Origin: a virus
DNA length: 29,371 nt
Reading direction: 5' to 3' (one strand)
Virus record (IMG/VR): IMGVR_UViG_3300006805_000114
Coordinates: 1 to 29,371 of that record
The translations under genes were made by a program, and so were the position numbers. Under the pieces are notes generated by a model. That model saw only the letters and a list, made by a program, of their open reading frames with translations. It made no database searches and had not been told where the DNA came from. The number at the start of each line of letters is the position of its first letter. Within the stretch, counting starts at the first letter, position 1. This document shows positions 5,290-10,637 of the stretch, piece by piece.

Positions 5290-5359
5290 GGCTAACCCAT
5301 CAATCAACCGGACGCGCCGCGATAAATCCGCGTCGCTCCGGTTATCTTAGGCGTTGTGC
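5290..5359 (+). other. attC site K
   Basis: R'' is GGCTAAC (5290-5296) and R' GTTGTGC (5353-5359). L'' ATCAACCGG faces L' CCGGTTAT with the extra C. The R'' flank complements the first ten bases of cassette 10. Confidence 0.92.
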
Positions 5360-5574
5360 CCCATACAACCACCGTCTTTCCCGTGGTTAAAGTTGTCGCA
5401 TGGTCCGCACGGAATGCACTCATGGCCTTCCGTCAGGTGATCCATGAGCAATTCGCGCACTTCGTCTGGCGTCAAGTGCTTGCCGGTTTCCTTGTTGCGA
5501 AACATTCCTTTAAGCCTGCTTTTCGGCCATTTGAGAGCACCGCGCACTTCGATGTGCATGTGGTAAGTCGTCAT
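5347..5574 (-). CDS. Conserved-looking small phage protein (cassette 11)
   Basis: A 75-residue product beginning MTTYHMHIEVRGALKWPKSR, with HLTPDEVRELLMDHLTEGHE and a Cys-rich end (CIPCGPC...GCMGH) that could bind zinc. The style is that of small phage early proteins; no named family. The ATG at 5574 has GGAG eight bases upstream; the in-frame ATG at 5598 lies next to the attC core and lacks a ribosome site. The stop is inside attC K. Confidence 0.85.
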   Translation of the reverse strand: MTTYHMHIEVRGALKWPKSRLKGMFRNKETGKHLTPDEVRELLMDHLTEGHECIPCGPCDNFNHGKDGGCMGHNA

Positions 5575-5594
5575 CAAAATATCTCCGGTATGTG

Positions 5595-5642
5595 GCACAA
5601 CCCGTTGGTCAAGCCGCCCGCCTGTGAATTCAGGCGTTATGG
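5595..5642 (+). other. Shortened attC site L at the right edge of the array
   Basis: R'' is GCACAAC (5595-5601); its flank complements the start of cassette 11 over 13 of 14 bases. R' is GTTATGG (5636-5642). The site is only 48 bases long and L'' (GGTCAAGCC) has no matching L'; instead CGCCTG-TGAATT-CAGGCG (5619-5636) forms a hairpin reaching R'. It looks like a trimmed site fused to phage backbone. Confidence 0.7.
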
Positions 5643-5683
5643 GCCATCAGTTGCCGGGAAACATCAAATACGCCCGGTGCGGT

Positions 5684-5926
5684 TCATTCCCCGCTCTCCA
5701 GTGCTTCGGTGATGGTGGCGATGGCTTCACGCGCCTTTGGATGGATCGGCCACTTGTATTCATCTACCAGGATTAGCGCTTCCTTCGCCATGCGCAGGGC
5801 GGCGGTGATGGTGACAATCTGATCGGCTTGTTTCCTGAGCAAATTCGCCGCGCATTTTGCATAGTCGCCATACGCTGGAATCTTGTCGGCCAGCCATCCG
5901 GCTTTTTCGTAGTCGGGCATTCTCAT
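5684..5926 (-). CDS. Hypothetical early protein downstream of ssb
   Basis: An 80-residue, mostly helical protein starting MRMPDYEKAGWLADKIPAYG, with AALRMAKEALILVDEYKWPI in the second half. The start at 5926 lies 1 base past the ssb stop; the frame extends upstream through ssb, but that part is antisense-like and without a ribosome site. Tight spacing implies coupling to ssb. This is the last backbone gene before the cassette array; the 40 bases between its stop and attC L show nothing. Confidence 0.75.
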   Translation of the reverse strand: MRMPDYEKAGWLADKIPAYGDYAKCAANLLRKQADQIVTITAALRMAKEALILVDEYKWPIHPKAREAIATITEALESGE

Positions 5927-5927
5927 G

Positions 5928-6389
5928 TCAGCAGACCATTGCAATCTTGTCATTGATGCGGTTAAAAGGGATGTCCGACTCGAGGTAATTATTAACGGGC
6001 GGCGTAGCTTGACGGCTCTGTGCAGGGCGCTGCGGAGGTTCGCTTTTCGCTCCGTCCGACTTGCCAAGCATCTGCATGGAGTCGGCAACAATCTCGGTGG
6101 TATATCGATCATGACCGTCCTTGTCCTGCCACTTGCGCGTTTTAAGTGCGCCCTCGATATAGACCTGCGATCCCTTCTTCAAATATTGCCCAGCGATTTC
6201 AGCGAGCTTTCGAAAGAACACAATTCGATGCCATTCGGTGTTCTCTTTCTTCTCGCCGCTTACCTTGTCCTTCCAGCTGTCCGTGGTCGCAAGGGTGATG
6301 TTGGTCACCGCATCGCCATTCGGCATGTAGCGAACTTCCGGATCTTTGCCCAGATTTCCAACGATGATTGCTTTATTGACTGATGCCAT
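5928..6389 (-). CDS. ssb: Single-stranded DNA-binding protein
   Basis: A 153-residue SSB with an OB fold: [20 protein letters not shown] at the N-terminus, TEWHRIVFF at 51-59, [15 protein letters not shown] at 73-87. It binds single strands during replication and recombination, next to the nuclease gene. Odd feature: the usual acidic tip SDIPF is at 138-142 but is not terminal; eleven more residues ([11 protein letters not shown]) follow. A CCCTTTT slippery-type heptamer encodes the PF; a -1 shift there meets TAA at once and would restore a canonical end. The ribosome site is AAGGA. Confidence 0.95.
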   Translation of the reverse strand: MASVNKAIIVGNLGKDPEVRYMPNGDAVTNITLATTDSWKDKVSGEKKENTEWHRIVFFRKLAEIAGQYLKKGSQVYIEGALKTRKWQDKDGHDRYTTEIVADSMQMLGKSDGAKSEPPQRPAQSRQATPPVNNYLESDIPFNRINDKIAMVC

Positions 6390-6400
6390 GATTTCTTCCT

Positions 6401-7018
6401 TTAGTTCTGAATCGTCTTAATTGTTTCGGCTACAAGCTCTAGAAACTTTTCCCGCCGCTCTTGAAGCCGTGATATTTCGTCTTTGCAATCGTCTCGGTAC
6501 AGCCGATAAACGATCAGCTGTTTATCGGATGGGAACTCTGAGCAGTAGCTAACAAAGTCAAACCATTCGCGCCCGGTGCAATCAAGGTGCCCGACAAGCT
6601 GCCAGCGATAGGCTGGGTCGAAGCTTCCTCGAATCATCGTGGCGTAATGCGTTGGCGCAATCACGGATTTGATCTCGATTCCGCCATCGCGCCCTACCAG
6701 TCCATCGGGAGAATCTCCGTAATGAAAGTGATCAAAGAACCCGCCGTTCTGAACATCGACAAAGTTTTCCTCTTCGTACAGCATCTTTGCGACGGGCTCT
6801 TGTTCGTGGCCGCGCTCGGTGTGGTCATTGGAAAAGCCGATTTCCGCCTTGTTCCCGGTAATCCGCTCTAGCGCAAGCTGTAGTGCATAACGTTTAGCCG
6901 GCTCTCCAAACGCTTTCCCGTCGTTCGCCATGAAGCATGCAAAATTTGATGCGGTGGCCTTCCCTACGCGAAGCTGTAGCCATGCGTCCGTGTTCTGTTC
7001 TACGTCGTGGAAAATCAC
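6401..7018 (-). CDS. YqaJ/lambda-exonuclease-type recombination nuclease
   Basis: A 205-residue PD-(D/E)XK nuclease. It begins (M)[20 protein letters not shown], the usual start of the YqaJ/lambda exo fold; [10 protein letters not shown] supplies the conserved Glu, and [19 protein letters not shown] carries the D...E-x-K active site. It would resect double-strand ends in phage recombination together with ssb and the upstream gene. GTG at 7018 is chosen because it overlaps the previous stop (GTGA) with GGAG eight bases upstream; the ATG at 7036 has no such site. Confidence 0.93.
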   Translation of the reverse strand: MIFHDVEQNTDAWLQLRVGKATASNFACFMANDGKAFGEPAKRYALQLALERITGNKAEIGFSNDHTERGHEQEPVAKMLYEEENFVDVQNGGFFDHFHYGDSPDGLVGRDGGIEIKSVIAPTHYATMIRGSFDPAYRWQLVGHLDCTGREWFDFVSYCSEFPSDKQLIVYRLYRDDCKDEISRLQERREKFLELVAETIKTIQN

Positions 7019-7524
7019 GGCGCCGGCTCCATACATTCGTCAATCAACTGCTCCTGGTGTTCGCGCGACATATCAACGCGAGCGAGAATTGCTATCAAGT
7101 TCCCGTCACGTTTATATGCGGCCTTAGCGCTATCCCATGCCTTCGTTTGCTCCGGGGTTAGCGACTTTTTTTCGGGGGCGTGCGGGCTGATTCGAAGCCC
7201 CTCTACAGTCTCCCGGCCAAAGCGGACGTTGTGATCTACATATACGGTTATCTTGATTCCGCGCCAGTCGTCAATGAAGGGGGAGTTCGCCAGCGCCTTC
7301 ATCGTCTTGCTGTTTGATGCGTTCAGGATCATCGGCTTTAGCTTTTCTCCGGGCCGCAGTTCCTTTTCTGCGAAGTGCGCGGTGTTAAACATGTCCTGCG
7401 TTTTCTTTGTTCGATCTTTCTCAAGCGAGACGTGACTTACCGTAAGCAGGGTCGGTTCAACGATGTCAGCGCTGCTTAGATAAGGCGAGTCGAACGCCTT
7501 GCGATAATGTGTTTTTTCAGTCAT
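7015..7524 (-). CDS. Conserved phage protein upstream of the exonuclease
   Basis: A 169-residue product starting MTEKTHYRKAFDSPYLSSAD. The central part, KLKPMILNASNSKTMKALAN, and VYVDHNVRFGRETVEGLRIS are in the style of a phage protein repeatedly found beside exonuclease and ssb genes. By position it may assist recombination, but it does not read as RecT, Redbeta or Erf, and I assign no function. AAGGGAG lies upstream of the ATG; its TGA overlaps the next GTG. Confidence 0.85.
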   Translation of the reverse strand: MTEKTHYRKAFDSPYLSSADIVEPTLLTVSHVSLEKDRTKKTQDMFNTAHFAEKELRPGEKLKPMILNASNSKTMKALANSPFIDDWRGIKITVYVDHNVRFGRETVEGLRISPHAPEKKSLTPEQTKAWDSAKAAYKRDGNLIAILARVDMSREHQEQLIDECMEPAP

Positions 7525-7702
7525 TCAAGTTCTCCCTTCGTTCTTTCCTCAAGTCATCCGCCATGTCATACATCCGCTCGGCATACCCTCTGCGCTTATG
7601 TGCTGGCAGGCAGTCCTCGTCGAACTCGTCCAGGCTAGCGAGGTATTCCTTGCGCTTGGCTTCGATGTAGGCGTCGGAGTAGGTTTCGCCTTCGTCAGAC
7701 AT
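7517..7702 (-). CDS. Small acidic/charged hypothetical protein
   Basis: A 61-residue product, MSDEGETYSDAYIEAKRKEY onward, highly charged and helical. The ATG at 7702 overlaps the previous stop by 8 bases, and its own stop overlaps the next ATG by 8 bases. It is part of the coupled leftward operon; no family recognised. Confidence 0.75.
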   Translation of the reverse strand: MSDEGETYSDAYIEAKRKEYLASLDEFDEDCLPAHKRRGYAERMYDMADDLRKERRENLND

Positions 7703-7934
7703 AGCGCGCCCACCCATCCGCCAGCTTTGCGCGATCAGCCAGCGCCTTCCGCGCCTCGCTGACCTTGTACTGGTAGCGCGTCTTAATCCATGCCTCGGTG
7801 CCCAGGTCCATCGGTCCGCGTGTCATGTCTTCCATGCGCTTGTTTTTCGTGTTCGGCGTCTTGATCTGATTAACGATCAGCGCACCAATGCCAATGATTC
7901 CGGTAACAAGTAGATAGGCGAGTTCGTTGCTCAT
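7695..7934 (-). CDS. Small membrane-anchored hypothetical protein
   Basis: A 79-residue product with one N-terminal transmembrane segment (ELAYLLVTGIIGIGALIVNQ, residues 4-23) and a basic cytoplasmic-type remainder. The ATG overlaps the previous TGA (ATGA). Function unknown; one membrane segment in an early operon argues against a holin role. Confidence 0.78.
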   Translation of the reverse strand: MSNELAYLLVTGIIGIGALIVNQIKTPNTKNKRMEDMTRGPMDLGTEAWIKTRYQYKVSEARKALADRAKLADGWARYV

Positions 7935-8164
7935 GCTGCAATCCTCATTTCTTCAATAGCTTCGAGACACAGCGGAGCGATCAGATCGTCGCAGCGCTCT
8001 TGTCCGATCATGCTGCTGATGTCGGTCATTGATCCGCCGACGAATACGGCCTCAACGTCGAACGATTCAGGGTTTCCGGGATATTCGTAGGTCATATGCT
8101 CTTTTGGCTGGTAGTAGCCCTGCACGATGCAATCGACGCCTTCAAAGTTGATTCGTACGTCCAT
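7931..8164 (-). CDS. Hypothetical early protein
   Basis: A 77-residue product starting MDVRINFEGVDCIVQGYYQP, with alternating beta-type segments and a helical end (LIAPLCLEAIEEMRIAA). The ATG at 8164 is chosen over the upstream in-frame ATG at 8245, which would overlap the previous gene by 71 bases. The ribosome site is weak (ACGAG). No family recognised. Confidence 0.75.
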   Translation of the reverse strand: MDVRINFEGVDCIVQGYYQPKEHMTYEYPGNPESFDVEAVFVGGSMTDISSMIGQERCDDLIAPLCLEAIEEMRIAA

Positions 8165-8174
8165 GACGGGCTCG

Positions 8175-8351
8175 TTACGCTGAGATGCCGCGATACATGC
8201 GGGCGAAATAAACATTAATGACGTATTCGGATTCCCAATTTTCAAGCTTTCCGCCGGCCGCTCCTACCGCATACCCCCATCCGGCAGCTCTCCATGATTT
8301 GTCTTCGCTACGCGCCCACTCCAGCGCCATCTCGAATAATTGATTATGCAT
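8175..8351 (-). CDS. First gene of the leftward early operon, hypothetical
   Basis: A 58-residue product starting MHNQLFEMALEWARSEDKSW, with an AVGAAGGKLENWESEYVINV second half. GGAGAG lies six bases before the ATG at 8351. The frame is open to another ATG at 8543 (122 residues), but the extra 64 residues are low-complexity, have no good ribosome site and cover a hairpin-rich leader, so the short form is preferred. Confidence 0.7.
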   Translation of the reverse strand: MHNQLFEMALEWARSEDKSWRAAGWGYAVGAAGGKLENWESEYVINVYFARMYRGISA

Positions 8352-8583
8352 CACTCTCTCCAATAAGTCCGGGGTATCCGCTCCCGGCAGGGGCTGTCTT
8401 TCCAGCGTCAGACCCTTGGGGGTCAGGCCTCCCGAGTTGAGCGCCGGGCCTTCGCTTGCTACTACTTCCGCTGCCAGTCTTCGCGTGGCCTTCGCATGTG
8501 CTATCTCTGGCGCAACCGGGGTAGTCGTCCCTTTGCTGCCCATTCGCTCGGCTAGGTCTCGGCTGGTGGGCGGTTGCTGCTGA
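8352..8583 (-). promoter_or_regulatory. Long structured leader of the leftward transcript
   Basis: About 230 bases separate the predicted leftward start point from the first well-supported ribosome site. Hairpins include GACCC-TTGG-GGGTC (8411-8424) and an arm pair AGGCCTCCCG with CGGGCCT (8425-8451). Such leaders can carry antitermination or attenuation signals; no boxA-like or T-run sequence was identified. It could instead be the 5' part of the longer frame starting at 8543. Confidence 0.4.
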
Positions 8584-8590
8584 TGGACGT

Positions 8591-8620
8591 ACTATAGGTT
8601 TATATGCCAACACCTGTCAA
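8591..8620 (-). promoter_or_regulatory. Leftward early promoter (PL-like)
   Basis: On the minus strand a consensus -35 TTGACA (8620-8615), 18-base spacer and -10 TATAGT (8596-8591). Start near 8584. It drives the recombination operon and is positioned to read on through the reversed cassette genes. An operator-like repeat abuts the -35. Confidence 0.82.
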
Positions 8621-8632
8621 GGTATTTTCGCC
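8621..8632 (+). promoter_or_regulatory. Operator-like repeat 1
   Basis: GGTATTTTCGCC abuts the -35 box of the leftward promoter. It matches the second copy at 8656 in 10 of 12 bases, in the same orientation and 35 bases apart, and is weakly dyad-symmetric at its ends (GG...CC). Likely target of the adjacent HTH protein (inference). Confidence 0.55.
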
Positions 8633-8655
8633 ATCGGAAGGAAAATAAAACAGTA

Positions 8656-8667
8656 GGCATTTTCACC
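8656..8667 (+). promoter_or_regulatory. Operator-like repeat 2
   Basis: GGCATTTTCACC directly abuts the -35 of the rightward promoter at 8668. Same element as 8621-8632; together they flank the space between the two divergent promoters. Confidence 0.55.
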
Positions 8668-8696
8668 TTGCCTTATTGTGCCGTTATGCCTATCAT
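8668..8696 (+). promoter_or_regulatory. Rightward promoter giving a leaderless transcript
   Basis: TTGCCT (8668-8673), 17-base spacer, TATCAT (8691-8696). The expected start, seven bases after the -10, is the A of the ATG at 8703, so the message would begin with AUG, as lambda cI does from PRM. Confidence 0.65.
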
Positions 8697-8702
8697 GTGG
8701 TC

Positions 8703-8903
8703 ATGATGAAAAACGACCATCTCACTCAAGTCAGAGAAGCCCTTCGTGCAGACGAAGGGAAACTTCGCCACGTAGCCAACAAATGCGGCCTTTCGTACGA
8801 CACCATTCTTCGGATCAAGAATGAGGAAGGCGATCCAGGGTACAGCAAGGTAAGCGTACTTGTTGCGTATTACCGTATCGGTAAGAAACGCAAATCCGTA
8901 TAA
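8703..8903 (+). CDS. Small helix-turn-helix regulator (Cro/CI-like)
   Basis: A 66-residue protein beginning MMKNDHLTQVREALRADEGK. The HTH lies at about residues 21-42 (LRHVANKCGLSYDTILRIKN) with a basic tail, and the size is close to Cro. No Shine-Dalgarno sequence precedes either ATG (8703, 8706), consistent with leaderless translation from the overlapping promoter. It sits between divergent promoters with two operator-like repeats, so it probably controls the early switch. No larger CI-like repressor is in the window. Confidence 0.85.
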   Translation: MMKNDHLTQVREALRADEGKLRHVANKCGLSYDTILRIKNEEGDPGYSKVSVLVAYYRIGKKRKSV

Positions 8904-8920
8904 CTAGTTTGGAGTTAAAC

Positions 8921-9052
8921 GTGGTCCCCTACATCATCCTGTTCGCTGGCCTCATCTTAGACGTGCTAATCGTCCTTGCGATTGCCCGCGTCATTGGCTA
9001 CGGCTCTGACCAAGGCGCAGACCCGTTGCGGGATTGGGAGGGCGAAGAGTGA
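8921..9052 (+). CDS. 43-residue single-pass membrane protein
   Basis: The GTG start at 8921 has GGAG six bases upstream. The product, MVPYIILFAGLILDVLIVLA and beyond, is one transmembrane helix followed by an acidic tail ending DWEGEE. Its TGA overlaps the next GTG (GTGA). Function unknown. Confidence 0.8.
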   Translation: MVPYIILFAGLILDVLIVLAIARVIGYGSDQGADPLRDWEGEE

Positions 9053-9444
9053 CTGCCATCTCTGGAACACGTCGCCAAATGAAGGAAATGGCCGATGGAA
9101 CGATTCGCGTGATGATCGATATTGATCCGATCCATCGCCCTGCGTTTCTTGAGTTGTTCTCGGCAATCGATATGCCTGTGGCGCTGGCGCCCTTGGTTGC
9201 CAACTTCGAGCAGCGCAATGAAGAAGAAAAACCCAAGGGCGGAGCGCTGGCGAAGCTGGCTGGGATTCTCTGCAAAGACCCTATGTTCTTAGCTTTCTAC
9301 GGCTTCGATGATGAAGCTGACGCTGAATATCACGTTCGCTTCGTCTGCGGGATTGAAAGCCGCGCAGAGCTTGATCACAACACCGAAGCCGCTGCCACCT
9401 TTCACCGGGAATTCCGCATTCCATTTACGGAGCGCCCCGCATGA
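9049..9444 (+). CDS. Conserved-looking phage replication-region protein
   Basis: A 131-residue product; GTG at 9049 is chosen for its GTGA overlap and the GGAGGG six bases upstream. Contains VMIDIDPIHRPAFLELFSAI and a C-terminal VRFVCGIESRAELDHN, a C-x-I-x-S-R motif seen in phage early proteins whose role I do not know. It precedes the replication genes in a chain of overlapping cistrons. Confidence 0.82.
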   Translation: MTAISGTRRQMKEMADGTIRVMIDIDPIHRPAFLELFSAIDMPVALAPLVANFEQRNEEEKPKGGALAKLAGILCKDPMFLAFYGFDDEADAEYHVRFVCGIESRAELDHNTEAAATFHREFRIPFTERPA

Positions 9445-9710
9445 AACTTCCCCTCTCCCAAGAATCCGCCTGCCTCGATCAAAAAGGCATGGGCGCGCTC
9501 GTTCGCATGCAGAAGCACTACGGCACCGTAACCAACGAAGGCAAGCGCGAATTCTCGCTGGTTGGCATTAAGGGTCAGGACGGTGAATTCTGGGCTGATC
9601 GCGTCACCGGACAACTCTATTCGCCGGAAGACGGACACTGCCTATCTAACCGCACCATGTGGCTTGAGCTTGGCTCGCTGAAAGAGTCTCGGCTGAAGGT
9701 GGCGGCATGA
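9441..9710 (+). CDS. Hypothetical early protein
   Basis: An 89-residue product starting MKLPLSQESACLDQKGMGAL, with GKREFSLVGIKGQDGEFWAD resembling a small beta-rich domain. Overlaps both neighbours by ATGA. No family recognised. Confidence 0.8.
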   Translation: MKLPLSQESACLDQKGMGALVRMQKHYGTVTNEGKREFSLVGIKGQDGEFWADRVTGQLYSPEDGHCLSNRTMWLELGSLKESRLKVAA

Positions 9711-9829
9711 CCTTCAAGCACGCCCTTTACGAAGCGATGAAACAACGATGGATCGTATCGAATCCAGACGCTACCCAGCAGCAATACGAACAAGCAATGC
9801 GTGAGATTGCGCGTCAGCTGGGTTTGTAG
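9707..9829 (+). CDS. 40-residue hypothetical protein
   Basis: ATGA overlap with the previous gene; reads MTFKHALYEAMKQRWIVSNP then an amphipathic helix ending RQLGL. Small, helical and basic; length and overlap are typical of coupled phage cistrons. Confidence 0.75.
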   Translation: MTFKHALYEAMKQRWIVSNPDATQQQYEQAMREIARQLGL

Positions 9830-9860
9830 TAAAGTAACCCTAGCGCCGTAGGAAGCGCAT

Positions 9861-9962
9861 ATGGGGTATTGCAGCAGTCTCTTATGGGGGCGGCCTCGAT
9901 ACCGAATTAGACCGCAATGGTCGGATGCCCCCGGAACTCCTACACGGGGTCGCCCACCATAG
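9861..9962 (+). CDS. 33-residue Arg/Pro-rich small protein
   Basis: MGYCSSLLWGRPRYRIRPQW then SDAPGTPTRGRPP. AGGA lies seven bases upstream, in the loop of a GCGC-CGTAGGAA-GCGC hairpin (9843-9858), so access to the ribosome may be regulated. The TAG overlaps the ribosome site of the next gene. It fills the otherwise empty gap before the replication gene. The region also folds well as RNA, so a non-coding role is possible. Confidence 0.5.
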   Translation: MGYCSSLLWGRPRYRIRPQWSDAPGTPTRGRPP

Positions 9963-9971
9963 GAGATTGTT

Positions 9972-10637
9972 TTGCATTATTACCAATTCAATATCGGTGA
10001 CTACAAAAGTCACACAGAGCATCTTTCTGAGATGGAAGATTTGGCTTATCGCCGTTTGCTCGATTGGTATTACCTTCACGAAACACCTATTCCGCTAGAT
10101 ATTGCTGAAACATCGCGCCAGATTAGGATGCGTTCGCATAGCGATTGCATTGCGAACGTGCTGCAAGAGTACTTCGTTCGCACTAGTGATGGATGGATGC
10201 ATGGACGCGCTGATAAGGAAATAGCAAAAACATCCGAGAAGTCTGCAAAAGCATCAGAAAGTGCAAAAAAACGGTGGGTCAAGGATTCGAAGGCAATGCG
10301 AACGCATAGCGAAGGCAATGCTACACATAACACAAGACACATAACACAAGACACAAATACAAAATACACCTCTACGCCTATCGGCTTCGCTGAGTTTTGG
10401 GCTGCTTACCCAAAACGGAGAAACAAGGGTGATGCCGAGAAATGCTGGAAGCGCTTGAAGCCTGACGCCGATCTGCAAGCCCGAATCTTGAAAGCCGTAG
10501 AGGTCGCTACCCGTAGCGATGACTGGCGCAAGGACGGCGGGCAGTTCATCCCATACCCAGCTTCATGGCTTAACGCAAAGGGATGGGAAGATCAGCCGAC
10601 CGTTACGATTCAGCCAATTCGGAGGGTAGCCGCATGA
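9972..10637 (+). CDS. DUF1376 replication protein
   Basis: A 221-residue protein. The N-terminal DUF1376 domain (MHYYQFNIGDYKSHTEHLSE, then AYRRLLDWYYLHETPIPLD) is winged-helix-like and found in phage replication modules; the C-terminal segment (FAEFWAAYPKRRNKGDAEKC, then PYPASWLNAKGWED) is typical of helicase-loader or initiator proteins. The start is TTG at 9972 with AGGAG six bases upstream. It probably helps load the helicase encoded next. The middle (about residues 100-135) is a low-complexity Ser/Lys/Thr-rich linker. Confidence 0.9.
   Translation: MHYYQFNIGDYKSHTEHLSEMEDLAYRRLLDWYYLHETPIPLDIAETSRQIRMRSHSDCIANVLQEYFVRTSDGWMHGRADKEIAKTSEKSAKASESAKKRWVKDSKAMRTHSEGNATHNTRHITQDTNTKYTSTPIGFAEFWAAYPKRRNKGDAEKCWKRLKPDADLQARILKAVEVATRSDDWRKDGGQFIPYPASWLNAKGWEDQPTVTIQPIRRVAA

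Larger units (their letters stand above)
398..5642 (+). mobile_element. Integron-type gene cassette array (11 cassettes, no integrase) inside a phage genome
   Basis: Eleven consecutive units are bounded by attC sites at 869, 1282, 2068, 2823, 3432, 3714, 4097, 4402, 4850, 5290 and 5595, with a half-site at 391. Unit lengths are about 283 to 797 bases. Each unit starts with GTTRNNN and ends with the reverse complement of its own start (7 to 14 matching bases, at most one mismatch in the longer ones). The extra C in L'' puts attC polarity on the plus strand. Ten units carry minus-strand genes and only the first carries a plus-strand gene. No intI gene is in the window, so by integron terminology this is a CALIN-like cluster (attC sites lacking an integrase), here embedded between phage early genes. 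Confidence 0.92.

Noticed and set aside
4470-5390. 306-residue plus-strand frame across cassettes 9 to 11
   Set aside because: Antisense to the coiled-coil gene and the gp49-family gene, crossing attC sites J and K.
8344-8613. 89-residue minus-strand frame over the leftward leader
   Set aside because: It begins within the promoter, upstream of the predicted start point, and its composition is that of an out-of-frame translation.
9830-9971. Possible tRNA or riboswitch in the GC-rich gap
   Set aside because: No T-arm or anticodon-arm pattern and no known riboswitch core; a short frame with a ribosome site explains most of it.
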